This document shows, in pieces, positions 1 to 8,845 of a stretch of DNA of 64,000 nucleotides (position 1 is the first letter of the stretch; every line of letters starts with the position of its first letter). Under the pieces are notes generated by a model. The model searched no databases. It saw only the letters and a program-made list of their open reading frames with translations, and was not told the DNA's origin. The position numbers were made by a program, and so were the translations under genes. Origin of the DNA: Streptomyces hilarionis (GTDB lineage Bacteria > Actinomycetota > Actinomycetes > Streptomycetales > Streptomycetaceae); assembly GCF_024539675.1 (NCBI RefSeq), contig NZ_JAHHIT010000040.1:62001-126000 (forward strand), written 5' to 3'.

Positions 1-1
1 G

Positions 2-1039
2 GCCGCGTCGGCAGCGACCGCGCCGGCGGCGGACGCACCGACCACAACCACGCCGACGGGGACGACGAACGCATCACCCGCGGGCGAGCCGAGCGCACCG
101 AGCGCCAAGCCGGGGAAGACTCCGATCGCGAACGCCGCCGTCACCGTGGAGGAGCGCCGCCCCGCCGCCGCTCTCGTCCTGCCGTCCGCCCGGCGCACGC
201 CCGGGGCCTTCGCGCCCCGGGTGCCCGAAGCCCTGCCGGATCTCCCACCCCCCATCTCCGTACGATCCGCTCCCAGCCCCCTGCGACCCCTGCGCTACGA
301 ACTCCGTCGTGCCGCCGGGATCGGCACCGGCTTCGTCACCGCGGCCGCCGTGCTGCTCGTCTCCGCCGTCATCACCCTGCTCCTGGCCCACGCGGGCCAC
401 ACCCGCCAGGCGCGGCTGCTGGCCGCCTGGCCCGTGGAACTGCCGCTGCCGCCGGCGGCGCTCGGCGCCGGGCTGCTCGGCGCGCTGGCCTTCGGCGACG
501 AGTTCCGCCACCCCGCGCTGGCCGTGGACCGCGGCACCGTGCCGCGCAGGGTCGGAGTGCTCACGGCCAAGCTCCTCGTCGCCGGTCTCACCGCCACCCT
601 GCTCGCCTTTCTCACGGTGGGCTGCGACGCCGAAGTGCTCTACCTCGTCTACGGACGGGAGCTCGCCCGGGTTCCCGCGGACTGGATGGCGCTGAGCGCG
701 AGTTGGCTCGCCCTCGTGGTCGGCTGCGCCTGGGCCGGCGTGCTCGCGGCGGGCGTCTTCCGCTCCACCACGGCCGGACTGTCGGCGGTGCTGGCCGTGC
801 CGGTGGTCGTCGTGCCCGTCGTACAACAGCTCGTGGGCAGCGCGTCTGTGCGGACGACGGCCGCCATGTCCCTGCGGTTGCGGGAGACGCTCCTGATGCA
901 GTGGCCCTTCGGGGGAGAGCGGTATCTGGCCGCCGCGGCACGCGTGATCGCTCAACCCGTCGGCGGGGCGATGACCTTGTCCCTCACCGCCCTGATGTGC
1001 GCGTATGTGGTCACCACACTGCGCAGCAGGGTCCGATGA
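2..1039 (+). CDS. ABC-type integral membrane protein, 3' part (5' end outside window)
   Basis: The frame is open from the first bases, so the gene begins upstream and only about 345 C-terminal residues are visible. The visible part starts with an Ala/Pro/Thr-rich linker without structure. It is followed by about six hydrophobic segments, for example around nt 320-400, 440-500, 560-640, 690-760, 775-840 and 960-1020. This layout resembles ABC-2-type permeases, or ATPase-permease fusions whose ATPase part would lie outside the window. No catalytic motif is visible here. It ends 163 bp before whiH and reads the same way. The substrate cannot be inferred. An internal ATG or GTG start near nt 146 is possible but not favoured, because coding-like sequence continues upstream. 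Confidence 0.6.
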   Translation, partial: AASAATAPAADAPTTTTPTGTTNASPAGEPSAPSAKPGKTPIANAAVTVEERRPAAALVLPSARRTPGAFAPRVPEALPDLPPPISVRSAPSPLRPLRYELRRAAGIGTGFVTAAAVLLVSAVITLLLAHAGHTRQARLLAAWPVELPLPPAALGAGLLGALAFGDEFRHPALAVDRGTVPRRVGVLTAKLLVAGLTATLLAFLTVGCDAEVLYLVYGRELARVPADWMALSASWLALVVGCAWAGVLAAGVFRSTTAGLSAVLAVPVVVVPVVQQLVGSASVRTTAAMSLRLRETLLMQWPFGGERYLAAAARVIAQPVGGAMTLSLTALMCAYVVTTLRSRVR

Positions 1040-1103
1040 CGACCGTCCCCGGCCGATCCCGTCCCGGCATGTGCGCAACTCCCCGCAGAAAGCCCGTTTC
1101 TTT

Positions 1104-1110
1104 CCGATAA
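1104..1110 (+). promoter_or_regulatory. Putative sigma-WhiG -10 element of whiH
   Basis: The heptamer CCGATAA matches the end of the motility/WhiG-type -10 consensus GCCGATAA. It lies about 93 nt before the whiH start. The -35 region has no good TAAA at the expected 15-nt spacing; the nearest A-rich match, GAAAG at 1088-1092, is too close. whiH is known to depend on sigma-WhiG in S. coelicolor, which supports the assignment. Confidence 0.55.
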
Positions 1111-1202
1111 GGCGTCAATTGCGACGGGGTGAGCGATCACCCTTTCGTGTGCTTTTCACCAAAGACCTCAAGGCAGTTGGAGGCAGCGCCGACAAAGGAT
1201 CC

Positions 1203-2093
1203 GTGAGTACCCTTGCGCACACCATGATGACCGCCGCCCGCTCCGCCGACTCCGGTCTGGCCGGCCCGGGCGGGCTCGACCGCTACCCCTACGCCGAGGC
1301 CCCCACCGCCGCCGACCGCGTCGGAGTTCCCGCCTGGGAGTCCGCCGAACCCGAACTGGGCCGCATGGGGCGCCGCACCGCGGGCAGCCGCGGCCGCGGG
1401 CTGCACGGTCAACTCGTCCAGCAGCTCGGTCAGATGATCGTGTCCGGCGATCTGGGCGCCGACCGTCCGCTGGTCCCCGAGGAGATCGGCCAGCGGTTCG
1501 AGGTGTCCCGCACCGTCGTCCGTGAGTCGCTGCGCGTTCTCGAGGCCAAGGGCCTGGTCAGCGCCCGACCGAACGTCGGTACGCGCGTGCGTCCCGTGAG
1601 CGACTGGAACCTCCTCGACCCCGACATCATCGAGTGGCGTGCCTTCGGTCCCCAGCGCGACGACCAGCGTCGCGAGCTGAGCGAGCTGCGCTGGACGATC
1701 GAGCCGCTGGCCGCCCGCCTCGCCGCAGGGCACGGGCGCGCCGACGTCCAGCAGCGCCTCTCCGACATGGTCGAGATCATGGCCCACGCCGTGGGGCAGG
1801 GCGACGCCCTGACGTACTCCCGGGCCGACGCCGAGTTCCACTCGCTCCTCATTCAGGTCGCCGGCAACCGGATGCTGGAGCACCTCTCGGGGATCGTGTC
1901 CTCCGCTTTGCAGGTGTCCGGCGGGCCGGTCGCGGGGTGCGAGCGCCCCACTGACGCCTCGCTCTCCCACCACGGCAGGATCGTCGACGCGCTCGCCGCG
2001 GGCGACGGCGCCGCGGCGGAGGCGGCCATGCGGCAGCTGCTCACCGTGCACCCCGAGGTGGAGCGCGTCGTGCCGGCGCCGCGCGAGCACTGA
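1203..2093 (+). CDS. whiH: GntR-family sporulation regulator WhiH
   Basis: A 296-residue FadR-subfamily GntR regulator. Residues 1-62 are a poorly structured N-terminal extension. A winged helix-turn-helix spans about 66-130, with the recognition-helix stretch SRTVVRESLRVLEAKGLV. An FCD ligand-binding domain follows at about 155-290. Its position directly upstream of hrdB is the known whiH locus of Streptomyces, where the protein is needed for septation of aerial hyphae. The start is taken as GTG at 1203, preceded by AAAGGA. A longer in-frame reading to 1005 has no ribosome-binding site and is not favoured. Transcription probably uses the sigma-WhiG-like element at 1104, and a strong hairpin follows the gene. 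Confidence 0.9.
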   Translation: MSTLAHTMMTAARSADSGLAGPGGLDRYPYAEAPTAADRVGVPAWESAEPELGRMGRRTAGSRGRGLHGQLVQQLGQMIVSGDLGADRPLVPEEIGQRFEVSRTVVRESLRVLEAKGLVSARPNVGTRVRPVSDWNLLDPDIIEWRAFGPQRDDQRRELSELRWTIEPLAARLAAGHGRADVQQRLSDMVEIMAHAVGQGDALTYSRADAEFHSLLIQVAGNRMLEHLSGIVSSALQVSGGPVAGCERPTDASLSHHGRIVDALAAGDGAAAEAAMRQLLTVHPEVERVVPAPREH

Positions 2094-2180
2094 CCGCCCC
2101 CGGGAAACGGTCCGCGGACGCCCTCTTCCGTCGCGGTGTCCCCCTCCTGCCGCGTCGTCCCCGCGCGTGCGCCCGCACTC

Positions 2181-2227
2181 CCGTCGGACCCCGCAGGACC
2201 CGCCACGGGGCCTGCGGGGTCCGACGG
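2181..2227 (+). terminator. Intrinsic terminator after whiH
   Basis: A perfect 17-bp inverted repeat (2181-2197 with 2211-2227) with a 13-nt loop. It has no T-run, as is usual in Streptomyces. It lies 88 nt after the whiH stop and separates whiH from the hrdB promoter region. Confidence 0.8.
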
Positions 2228-2572
2228 CCGAGTGGGGGAGAATCGGCCGGGGGGCCGACAGGGGCGCAAGAGGGGATTCGGCCGCGAAGGCTCGGGTAGA
2301 CACCACGAGTGACCGCCTCTGCCCGTGTCTGACCGTTTTTCCACGCTTACGCGGTGTGACTCGGGCCACGAAGATTGGGCGTAACGCTTGTGGAAACAAC
2401 GCGATGACCTAAGAGGTGACTGTCGCGGAGGGAATACGGACGCCGTTCAAGGCGCTGTGCATCCTCCCCGGTCCCCGCCCGCACCGTCGGCCCATCCCCA
2501 GGTCGGTGGTCGGCTCCTGTTCCTCTGCGAACGGGGCCGGAAGCCGTTTTCCAACGTTCCGAGAGGTTGTTC
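2228..2572 (+). promoter_or_regulatory. hrdB promoter and leader region
   Basis: About 345 bp without a gene. The block 2325-2412 is clearly richer in A and T than its surroundings and probably holds the main start site. hrdB of other Streptomyces has a long leader and is driven mainly by sigma-ShbA, with a sigma-R-type secondary promoter. I could not fit a convincing -35/-10 pair. GGAAT occurs at 2431 but lacks GTT at the correct distance. Confidence 0.4.
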
Positions 2573-4117
2573 GTGTCGGCCAGCACATCCCGTACGCTCC
2601 CGCCGGAGATCGCCGAGTCCGTCTCTGTCATGGCGCTCATTGAGCGGGGAAAGGCTGAGGGGCAGATCGCCGGCGACGATGTGCGTCGGGCCTTCGAAGC
2701 TGACCAGATTCCGGCCACTCAGTGGAAGAACGTACTGCGCAGCCTCAACCAGATCCTCGAGGAAGAGGGTGTGACGCTGATGGTCAGTGCCGCGGAGCCC
2801 AAGCGCACCCGAAAGAGCGTCGCAGCGAAGAGTCCGGCCAAGCGCACCGCCACCAAGACGGTCGCGGCGAAGACGGTGACCACGCGGAAGGCCACCGCCA
2901 CCACCGAGGCCGCCCCCGCCGCCCCCGCTGTCGACGACTCCGCAGAGGAAGCCGCCCCCGCCAAGAAGGCGGCTGCCAAGAAGACGACGACGGCGAAGAA
3001 GACCGTCGCCAAGAAGACCGTCGCCACGAAGAAGACGGCGGCCAAGAAGACCACCGCCAAGAAGGACGACGCCGAGCTGGTCGAGGAAGAGGTCCTCGAG
3101 GACGCTCCCAAGGCCGAGGGTGAGCCCGAGGGCACCGAGAGCGCCGGCTTCGTCCTGTCCGACGAGGACGAGGACGACGCGCCCGCGCAGCAGGTCGCGG
3201 CCGCGGGCGCCACCGCCGACCCGGTCAAGGACTACCTCAAGCAGATCGGCAAGGTCCCGCTGCTCAACGCCGAGCAGGAGGTCGAGCTCGCCAAGCGCAT
3301 CGAGGCCGGTCTGTTCGCCGAGGACAAGCTGGCCAACGCCGACAAGCTCGCGCCGAAGCTCAAGCGCGAACTGGAGATCATCGCGGAGGACGGCCGCCGC
3401 GCCAAGAACCACCTCCTGGAGGCCAACCTCCGCCTGGTGGTCTCCCTGGCCAAGCGCTACACCGGCCGCGGCATGCTGTTCCTGGACCTCATCCAGGAGG
3501 GCAACCTCGGTCTGATCCGCGCGGTCGAGAAGTTCGACTACACCAAGGGCTACAAGTTCTCCACGTACGCCACCTGGTGGATCCGTCAGGCGATCACCCG
3601 CGCCATGGCCGACCAGGCCCGCACCATCCGTATCCCGGTGCACATGGTCGAGGTCATCAACAAGCTCGCGCGCGTGCAGCGCCAGATGCTCCAGGACCTG
3701 GGCCGCGAGCCCACCCCGGAGGAGCTGGCCAAGGAACTCGACATGACCCCGGAAAAGGTCATCGAGGTCCAGAAGTACGGTCGCGAGCCCATCTCGCTGC
3801 ACACCCCCCTGGGTGAGGACGGCGACAGCGAGTTCGGCGACCTCATCGAGGACTCCGAGGCGGTCGTCCCGGCCGACGCGGTCAGCTTCACGCTCCTCCA
3901 GGAGCAGCTGCACTCGGTCCTCGACACCCTGTCCGAGCGCGAGGCGGGCGTGGTCTCCATGCGATTCGGCCTCACCGACGGTCAGCCGAAGACCCTCGAC
4001 GAGATCGGCAAGGTCTACGGCGTGACGCGCGAGCGCATCCGCCAGATCGAGTCCAAGACCATGTCGAAGCTGCGTCACCCGTCGCGTTCGCAGGTGCTGC
4101 GCGACTACCTCGACTAG
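2573..4117 (+). CDS. hrdB: Principal (housekeeping) RNA polymerase sigma factor HrdB
   Basis: A 514-residue group 1 sigma-70. The start is GTG at 2573, preceded by GAGAGG at 2561-2566; a TTG two codons upstream would sit on the ribosome-binding site. Residues 1-75 form a conserved HrdB N-terminal segment. A long Lys/Ala/Thr-rich low-complexity tract with an acidic end covers about 75-210. Region 1.2 begins at [12 protein letters not shown]. Regions 2.1-2.4 include the core-binding and -10-binding helices ([28 protein letters not shown]). Region 3 follows, and region 4.2 contains the helix-turn-helix [20 protein letters not shown] near the C-terminus. It directs transcription of essentially all housekeeping genes and follows whiH, as in other Streptomyces. 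Confidence 0.98.
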   Translation: MSASTSRTLPPEIAESVSVMALIERGKAEGQIAGDDVRRAFEADQIPATQWKNVLRSLNQILEEEGVTLMVSAAEPKRTRKSVAAKSPAKRTATKTVAAKTVTTRKATATTEAAPAAPAVDDSAEEAAPAKKAAAKKTTTAKKTVAKKTVATKKTAAKKTTAKKDDAELVEEEVLEDAPKAEGEPEGTESAGFVLSDEDEDDAPAQQVAAAGATADPVKDYLKQIGKVPLLNAEQEVELAKRIEAGLFAEDKLANADKLAPKLKRELEIIAEDGRRAKNHLLEANLRLVVSLAKRYTGRGMLFLDLIQEGNLGLIRAVEKFDYTKGYKFSTYATWWIRQAITRAMADQARTIRIPVHMVEVINKLARVQRQMLQDLGREPTPEELAKELDMTPEKVIEVQKYGREPISLHTPLGEDGDSEFGDLIEDSEAVVPADAVSFTLLQEQLHSVLDTLSEREAGVVSMRFGLTDGQPKTLDEIGKVYGVTRERIRQIESKTMSKLRHPSRSQVLRDYLD

Positions 4118-4134
4118 ATCGTCGTCGGTCGCAC

Positions 4135-4181
4135 CACGCCGAAGGCCCGGTCCCCGCAGTGGGGGCCGGGCCTTCGGCGTG
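4135..4181 (+). terminator. Intrinsic terminator after hrdB
   Basis: A perfect 16-bp inverted repeat (4135-4150 with 4166-4181), extended internally by TCCCC/GGGGG pairing. It starts 17 nt after the hrdB stop. Confidence 0.85.
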
Positions 4182-4254
4182 GGCGCGCGGGTGCGACTCC
4201 CGGCACGCTGAATCACTCTGGGTGTTCATCGATCACTTCGAGTGAGGAGCGCGC

Positions 4255-5121
4255 ATGCGTCGTTGTCTGGTCCGGGCGCTGTCCCGGCCGTTGATCCTGG
4301 CGGCCGCGGCGATGGCCATACCGCTGGCCGCCGCCGCCCCGGCGGCCTCCGACGGCGTCGTCCTGGGCGGTGTCCCCGTAGACGTCGCGCAGGCCCCCTG
4401 GGTGGTCGCCCTGTCCAGTCGTGACCGGTTCGGGGGTACGCGCTCGGGCCAGTTCTGCGGAGGCGTTGCCGTCGGCCGGTCCACCGTGCTCACGGCGGCC
4501 CACTGCATGGGCGAGGACGTCCTGGGAGCCCCGCCGGGGCAGTTGGCCGACCTGAAGGTCGTCGCGGGCCGTACGGACCTGTACACGGCCGAGGGCCAGG
4601 AGATCCCGGTGCGCAGTGTGTGGGTGAACCCGGGCTACGACAGCTCGAGCAACGCCGGCGACTTCGCCGTGCTCAGCCTCGCCGAACCGCTCGCGACGAC
4701 CGTGGTGGCCCCCATGGCCGCCGCGGGCGACACCGCCTACGCACCCGGCTCGGACGCCGTCGTCTACGGCTGGGGCGACACCACCGGATTCGGGGCGTAC
4801 GCCCACAGCCTGCGGGCGGCGCCCGTGCACGTTCTGGCCGACACGCTGTGCGAGCGGGCGTACCCCGGGTCCACGGAGGGGACCTACGACGCGCGCAGCA
4901 TGGTGTGCGCGGGAGAGGCGAGGGGCGGCCCCGACGCCTGTCAGGGCGACAGCGGCGGACCGCTGGTCGCGCAGGGCCGACTCATCGGACTCGTGTCCTG
5001 GGGCAGCGGCTGCGGCCGGGCGGGCAGCCCAGGCGTCTACACACGGGTCTCCGACGCCCTGCGGACCCTGCACTGGGACGTCGGCACCCGAAGCCCCCAC
5101 GAGGCCCCTGAAAGGGCCTGA
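4255..5121 (+). CDS. Secreted trypsin-like serine protease (S1 family)
   Basis: A 288-residue chymotrypsin-fold protease. Arg residues and a hydrophobic core at 1-32 form a signal peptide, probably cleaved near the Ala-rich stretch before residue 33. The catalytic triad is visible: His83 in TAAHC, Asp136 in GDFAVL and Ser233 in GDSGGP. Asp227, six residues before the Ser, corresponds to the trypsin S1 aspartate and predicts cleavage after Arg or Lys. Paired Cys residues fit disulfides. GAGGAG at 4244-4249 supports the ATG at 4255. The gene stands alone between the hrdB terminator and a convergent small gene. The native substrate is unknown. Confidence 0.93.
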   Translation: MRRCLVRALSRPLILAAAAMAIPLAAAAPAASDGVVLGGVPVDVAQAPWVVALSSRDRFGGTRSGQFCGGVAVGRSTVLTAAHCMGEDVLGAPPGQLADLKVVAGRTDLYTAEGQEIPVRSVWVNPGYDSSSNAGDFAVLSLAEPLATTVVAPMAAAGDTAYAPGSDAVVYGWGDTTGFGAYAHSLRAAPVHVLADTLCERAYPGSTEGTYDARSMVCAGEARGGPDACQGDSGGPLVAQGRLIGLVSWGSGCGRAGSPGVYTRVSDALRTLHWDVGTRSPHEAPERA

Positions 5122-5176
5122 GAGGGGTCTTTGCGGCGGTCCCGGAGTCGCCGGGGCCGCCGCCGGCCACAAGAGC

Positions 5177-5210
5177 GGGCGGCCGCCCCTGGAATCAGGG
5201 ACGGCCGCCC
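5177..5210. terminator. Bidirectional terminator between protease and DUF7455 gene
   Basis: A 9-bp perfect stem (GGGCGGCCG with CGGCCGCCC) around a 16-nt loop, between two convergent genes. It can serve both strands. Confidence 0.6.
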
Positions 5211-5254
5211 GTACGCCGGCCTGTGCCGGTCTGGCTCGTCGTGGACGCGTCGGA

Positions 5255-5485
5255 TCAGCGCTCTTCTTCGGACATGGACGCGGGAACGGTAGTCAGCCGC
5301 TCCGTCTCGTCCTGTATCTCAGCGGCGATCTTCTTGAGTTCCGGCTCGAATTTGCGGCCGTGGTGGGCGCAGAAGAGCAGTTCTCCGCCGCTGAGCAGGA
5401 CGACGCGCACGTACGCCTGGGCGCCGCAGCGGTCGCAGCGGTCAGCGGCCGTCAGCGGGCTCGCGGGGGTCAGAACAGTAGTCAC
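5255..5485 (-). CDS. Small DUF7455-type zinc-binding protein
   Basis: A 76-residue protein with a CxxC pair (DRCDRCGAQA, Cys17 and Cys20) and a second metal-ligand cluster, FCAHHG, typical of a one-knuckle zinc site. The remainder is a charged helix. Highly similar small proteins are found beside parE/hrdB across actinobacteria. I assign the DUF7455 family from overall pattern and location. GTG at 5485 is preceded on its strand by AGAAGAGG. The function is unknown. It is transcribed divergently from parE. Confidence 0.85.
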   Translation of the reverse strand: MTTVLTPASPLTAADRCDRCGAQAYVRVVLLSGGELLFCAHHGRKFEPELKKIAAEIQDETERLTTVPASMSEEER

Positions 5486-5931
5486 GTCGCCTCTTCTCTA
5501 GCTCGACGAGCTGTCGTACCAGGGTCAACATCCAACCAGCCCCAAAACGTTCCCGCTCGTGGCTTTTCCTCGAAAAATCTTTTCCGAGGCGGCCGTCTGC
5601 TGCCGGTTTGGCGGCGAATGTGCCGTATCGCGTGGTCTGTGGTGCTTACGGTTTCGCTCTGTCGGTCATGGTCCGGTCCTCCCGGCTGGCTTGCCGGTTT
5701 GTTCATGAGGACGTGCCCGGAGCCTAAATGGTTCATGCCTCGAAGGGAACGTGACATGTACTTCACTCCATCGAGGGATCGAACACGCATGCGACGCTGG
5801 ACTAGTGTGAGTTCAGACGTGAGGGTGGCGTGACAACGGCTCTACCAGGCCTCGGTACCCTCGTGGCGGCAACCCAAGCCGCGCCCTTACCCAGAAGGGC
5901 CCCAACTGAAATTCAGCGAGGAGCGAACCGC
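5486..5931. promoter_or_regulatory. Divergent promoter region, DUF7455 gene / parE
   Basis: A 446-bp region without a convincing gene and less GC-rich than its surroundings. A possible parE promoter is TCGAAC (5779-5784), N18, TAGTGT (5803-5808). An imperfect palindrome, CCTCG-A tract / T tract-CGAGG (5568-5589), could be an operator. A GTG at 5830 opens the parE frame but is not the preferred start. Confidence 0.4.
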
Positions 5932-8052
5932 GTGACCGCCGAAATGTCCGTGCCGTCCACAGCGCTGCTGGCAGGAGCAGACCGGGACGGTTCCAATTAC
6001 ACCGCGCGGCACCTGCTCGTCCTCGAAGGCCTCGAGGCCGTGCGGAAGCGCCCGGGTATGTACATCGGCTCGACCGACAGCCGTGGCCTGATGCACTGCC
6101 TGTGGGAGATCATCGACAACTCCGTCGACGAAGCCCTGGGCGGTTACTGCGACCACATCGAGGTGATCCTCCACGACGACGCCTCGGTCGAGGTCCGTGA
6201 CAACGGCCGTGGCATCCCCGTCGACGTCGAGCCCAAGACCGGTCTGTCCGGTGTCGAGGTCGTCATGACCAAGCTGCACGCCGGCGGCAAGTTCGGCGGC
6301 GGCTCGTACGCCGCCTCCGGCGGCCTGCACGGCGTCGGCGCCTCCGTGGTCAACGCCCTGTCCGCCCGACTCGACGTCGAGGTGGACCGCGGCGGCCACA
6401 CCCACGCGATCAGCTTCCGGCGCGGCGTCCCGGGCGCCTTCGCCGCGGACGGTCCCGACGCCAAGTTCGAGACCGGTGGTCTGCGCAAGGTCAAGCGGAT
6501 CGCCAAGAACCGCTCCGGCACGCGTGTGCGGTACTGGGCCGACCGGCAGATCTTCCTCAAGGACGCCAAGCTCTCCCTGGACAACCTCCACCAGCGCGCT
6601 CGCCAGACGGCCTTCCTGGTGCCCGGCCTGACCATCGTCGTGCGCGACGAGTACGGGCTCGGCGAGGGCGGCAGCAAGGGCGAGGAGTCCTTCCGCTTCG
6701 ACGGCGGCATCAGCGAGTTCTGCGAGTACCTGGCCTCCGACAAGCCCGTCTGCGACGTCCTGCGCTTCACGGGACAGGGCACGTTCAAGGAGACGGTCCC
6801 GGTCCTGGACGACCACGGGCAGATGACCCCGACCGAGGTCACCCGCGAGCTCGGGGTCGACGTGGCCCTGCGCTGGGGCACCGGGTACGACACCAACCTG
6901 CGCTCGTTCGTGAACATCATCGCCACGCCCAAGGGCGGCACCCATGTCGCCGGCTTCGAGCAGGCCGTCGCCAAGACGATGAACGAAGTGCTGCGCGCCA
7001 AGAAGCTGCTGCGCGTCGCCGAGGACGACATCGTCAAGGACGACGCCCTGGAGGGGCTGACCGCCGTCGTCACGGTGCGACTCGCCGAGCCGCAGTTCGA
7101 GGGGCAGACCAAGGAGGTGCTCGGCACGTCGGCGGCCCGGCGCATCGTGAACACGGTGATCTCCAGGGAGCTCAAGGCGTTCCTCACCTCCACCAAGCGC
7201 GACGCCGCCGCCCAGGCCCGGGTCGTCATGGAGAAGGCGGTGGCCGCGGCGCGGACGCGCATCGCGGCGCGGCAGCACAAGGACGCCCAGCGTCGCAAGA
7301 CGGCGCTGGAGTCCTCGTCCCTGCCGGCGAAGCTGGCCGACTGCCGCAGCGACGACGTCGAGCGCAGCGAGCTGTTCATCGTCGAGGGGGACTCGGCGCT
7401 CGGAACGGCGAAGCTGGCCCGCAACTCCGAGTTCCAGGCGCTGCTGCCGATCCGGGGCAAGATCCTCAACGTCCAGAAGTCGTCCGTGACCGACATGCTG
7501 AAGAACGCCGAGTGCGGCGCGATCATCCAGGTCATAGGAGCGGGTTCCGGGCGGACCTTCGACATCGACGCGGCCCGCTACGGCAAGATCATCATGATGA
7601 CCGACGCCGATGTGGACGGCTCCCACATCCGGACGCTCCTGCTGACGCTGTTCCACCGCTACATGCGGCCCATGGTCGAGTCCGGCCGGGTGTTCGCCGC
7701 GGTTCCGCCGCTGCACCGCATCGAGCTGGTCCAGCCCAAGAAGGGCCAGGACAAGTACGTCTACACGTACTCGGACCGGGAACTGCGCGACAAGCTCATG
7801 GAGTTCCAGAGCAAGGGCGTCAGGTACAAGGACTCCATCCAGCGCTACAAGGGCCTGGGCGAGATGGACGCCGATCAGCTGGCCGAGACCACGATGGACC
7901 CGCGTCATCGCACGCTGCGGCGGATCAACCTCTCCGACCTGGAGTCGGCGGAGCAGGTGTTCGACCTGCTCATGGGCAACGACGTGGCGCCGCGCAAGGA
8001 GTTCATCTCCAGCTCCGCGGCGACGCTGGACCGCTCGCGCATCGACGCCTAG
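5932..8052 (+). CDS. parE: DNA topoisomerase IV subunit B
   Basis: A 706-residue type IIA topoisomerase B subunit. The GHKL ATPase domain (about 25-230) shows EIIDNSVDEA, the DNGRGIPVD magnesium/ATP motif and the GGLHGVGASVVNAL lid. The transducer follows. The TOPRIM domain carries EGDSALG (near residue 485) and the metal triad in MTDADVDGSHI (near 556). The C-terminal GyrB tail includes the YKGLGEM motif. The start is GTG at 5932 with GAGGAG at 5919-5924. A GTG at 5830 would add 34 Ala/Pro-rich residues unlike the family. In Streptomyces gyrB lies near oriC, and this copy is paired with parC in the same window, so it is ParE. It decatenates chromosomes before sporulation septation. Confidence 0.95.
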   Translation: MTAEMSVPSTALLAGADRDGSNYTARHLLVLEGLEAVRKRPGMYIGSTDSRGLMHCLWEIIDNSVDEALGGYCDHIEVILHDDASVEVRDNGRGIPVDVEPKTGLSGVEVVMTKLHAGGKFGGGSYAASGGLHGVGASVVNALSARLDVEVDRGGHTHAISFRRGVPGAFAADGPDAKFETGGLRKVKRIAKNRSGTRVRYWADRQIFLKDAKLSLDNLHQRARQTAFLVPGLTIVVRDEYGLGEGGSKGEESFRFDGGISEFCEYLASDKPVCDVLRFTGQGTFKETVPVLDDHGQMTPTEVTRELGVDVALRWGTGYDTNLRSFVNIIATPKGGTHVAGFEQAVAKTMNEVLRAKKLLRVAEDDIVKDDALEGLTAVVTVRLAEPQFEGQTKEVLGTSAARRIVNTVISRELKAFLTSTKRDAAAQARVVMEKAVAAARTRIAARQHKDAQRRKTALESSSLPAKLADCRSDDVERSELFIVEGDSALGTAKLARNSEFQALLPIRGKILNVQKSSVTDMLKNAECGAIIQVIGAGSGRTFDIDAARYGKIIMMTDADVDGSHIRTLLLTLFHRYMRPMVESGRVFAAVPPLHRIELVQPKKGQDKYVYTYSDRELRDKLMEFQSKGVRYKDSIQRYKGLGEMDADQLAETTMDPRHRTLRRINLSDLESAEQVFDLLMGNDVAPRKEFISSSAATLDRSRIDA

Positions 8053-8163
8053 CGTCGGCGGCCGCGCAAGGATTCCTGCCGGCCCCGGCCGGTTCTGGAC
8101 GGCGTCGCCGGTCACGGCGGCCGGCGCGGCCCACCGCGTTCGGCTCGGCCACCCGGCCTCCGG

Positions 8164-8195
8164 CGGGGGTCTCCACCCACGGGTGGAGGCCCCCG
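8164..8195 (+). terminator. Intrinsic terminator after parE
   Basis: A 15-bp stem with one mismatch (8164-8178 with 8181-8195) and a minimal loop, followed by TTGTCG. It lies about 110 nt after parE. Confidence 0.8.
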
Positions 8196-8320
8196 TTGTC
8201 GTAGATCCACCCACGATCCACCCGGGCTCCGATCTGCGCTCGGACGGGATTCCGTAGCGTCGAGGGCGTCGGCGGCACTCGTCACCGGCCCCCCTTCTCG
8301 TCTCGCTCACGGAGGCTGTG

Positions 8321-8845
8321 ATGTCCGGGCTCGTCGACGCACTGGTGATCGTGGCCGTGATCGCCCTCGTGATCGTGCGGCAGTTCCGGGCGAGCCGTAT
8401 CGACACGGGCCGCAGATGGTGGCTCCTGCCCGGCGTCCTGGCCGTCCTCGCGCTGCGCGAACCGGACCTCCTCGACGCGCGCCACCCCGTCACGGCGGCC
8501 CTGGTGCTCGGCGCCGAGGTGACCGTCGGCCTGGCCACGGGTGCGGCCTGGGCCTGGACCACTCGCGTCTGGGTGGAGCCGGACGGCGCCGTCCGGAGCC
8601 GGAGCACCGGGGCGAGCGTCGCCGTCTGGGCTGTCGGCATCGGCCTGCGGCTGGGGCTCTACGCGCTCGGCACGGTGCTGGGCGTCCATCAGGACAGCTC
8701 CGCTGTGATGCTGGCCCTCGCGGCCACCCTGCTGGTCCGCTCCGGCGTCCTGATCCGGCGCACGCGGTCGCTGCACCCCGCTCCCGTACCGGCCGCGGCG
8801 TACGGTGCCGCCGTGCCCCGGTCCGCGTGGAAGGAGCGCGTGTGA
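8321..8845 (+). CDS. Four- to five-helix membrane protein, possibly DUF1453-like
   Basis: A 174-residue protein with an N-terminal transmembrane helix (about 5-20), further hydrophobic segments near 33-45, 60-82 and 100-120, and one near 128-145. Short basic loops (RQFRASRID, RSTGAS) separate them. The arrangement resembles CcdC/DUF1453 membrane proteins, but I cannot confirm the family. GGAGG at 8311-8315 favours ATG 8321 over GTG 8318. Its last codons overlap the downstream sensor kinase by 4 nt (GTGA), so it is translationally coupled and probably functions with that two-component system. Confidence 0.75.
   Translation: MSGLVDALVIVAVIALVIVRQFRASRIDTGRRWWLLPGVLAVLALREPDLLDARHPVTAALVLGAEVTVGLATGAAWAWTTRVWVEPDGAVRSRSTGASVAVWAVGIGLRLGLYALGTVLGVHQDSSAVMLALAATLLVRSGVLIRRTRSLHPAPVPAAAYGAAVPRSAWKERV

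Noticed and set aside
1137..2399. Long antisense open frame over whiH, and many similar ones over hrdB, parE, parC, symporter, kdpD and KimA-like genes
   Set aside because: They mirror the strong third-position GC of the real genes and encode Arg/Gly/His-rich sequence without domains or ribosome-binding sites.
2431..2456. GGAAT upstream of hrdB as a sigma-R promoter
   Set aside because: GTT is not found at the required 18-nt spacing.
5482..5790. 102-codon open frame upstream of and overlapping the DUF7455 gene
   Set aside because: Composition is not Streptomyces-like, it has no recognisable domain, it lies in the AT-richer promoter region, and the DUF7455 gene has its own ribosome-binding site.
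5932..8052. Assignment as gyrase subunit B
   Set aside because: The window also holds parC, and gyrB of Streptomyces lies at oriC next to dnaN and recF, which are absent here.
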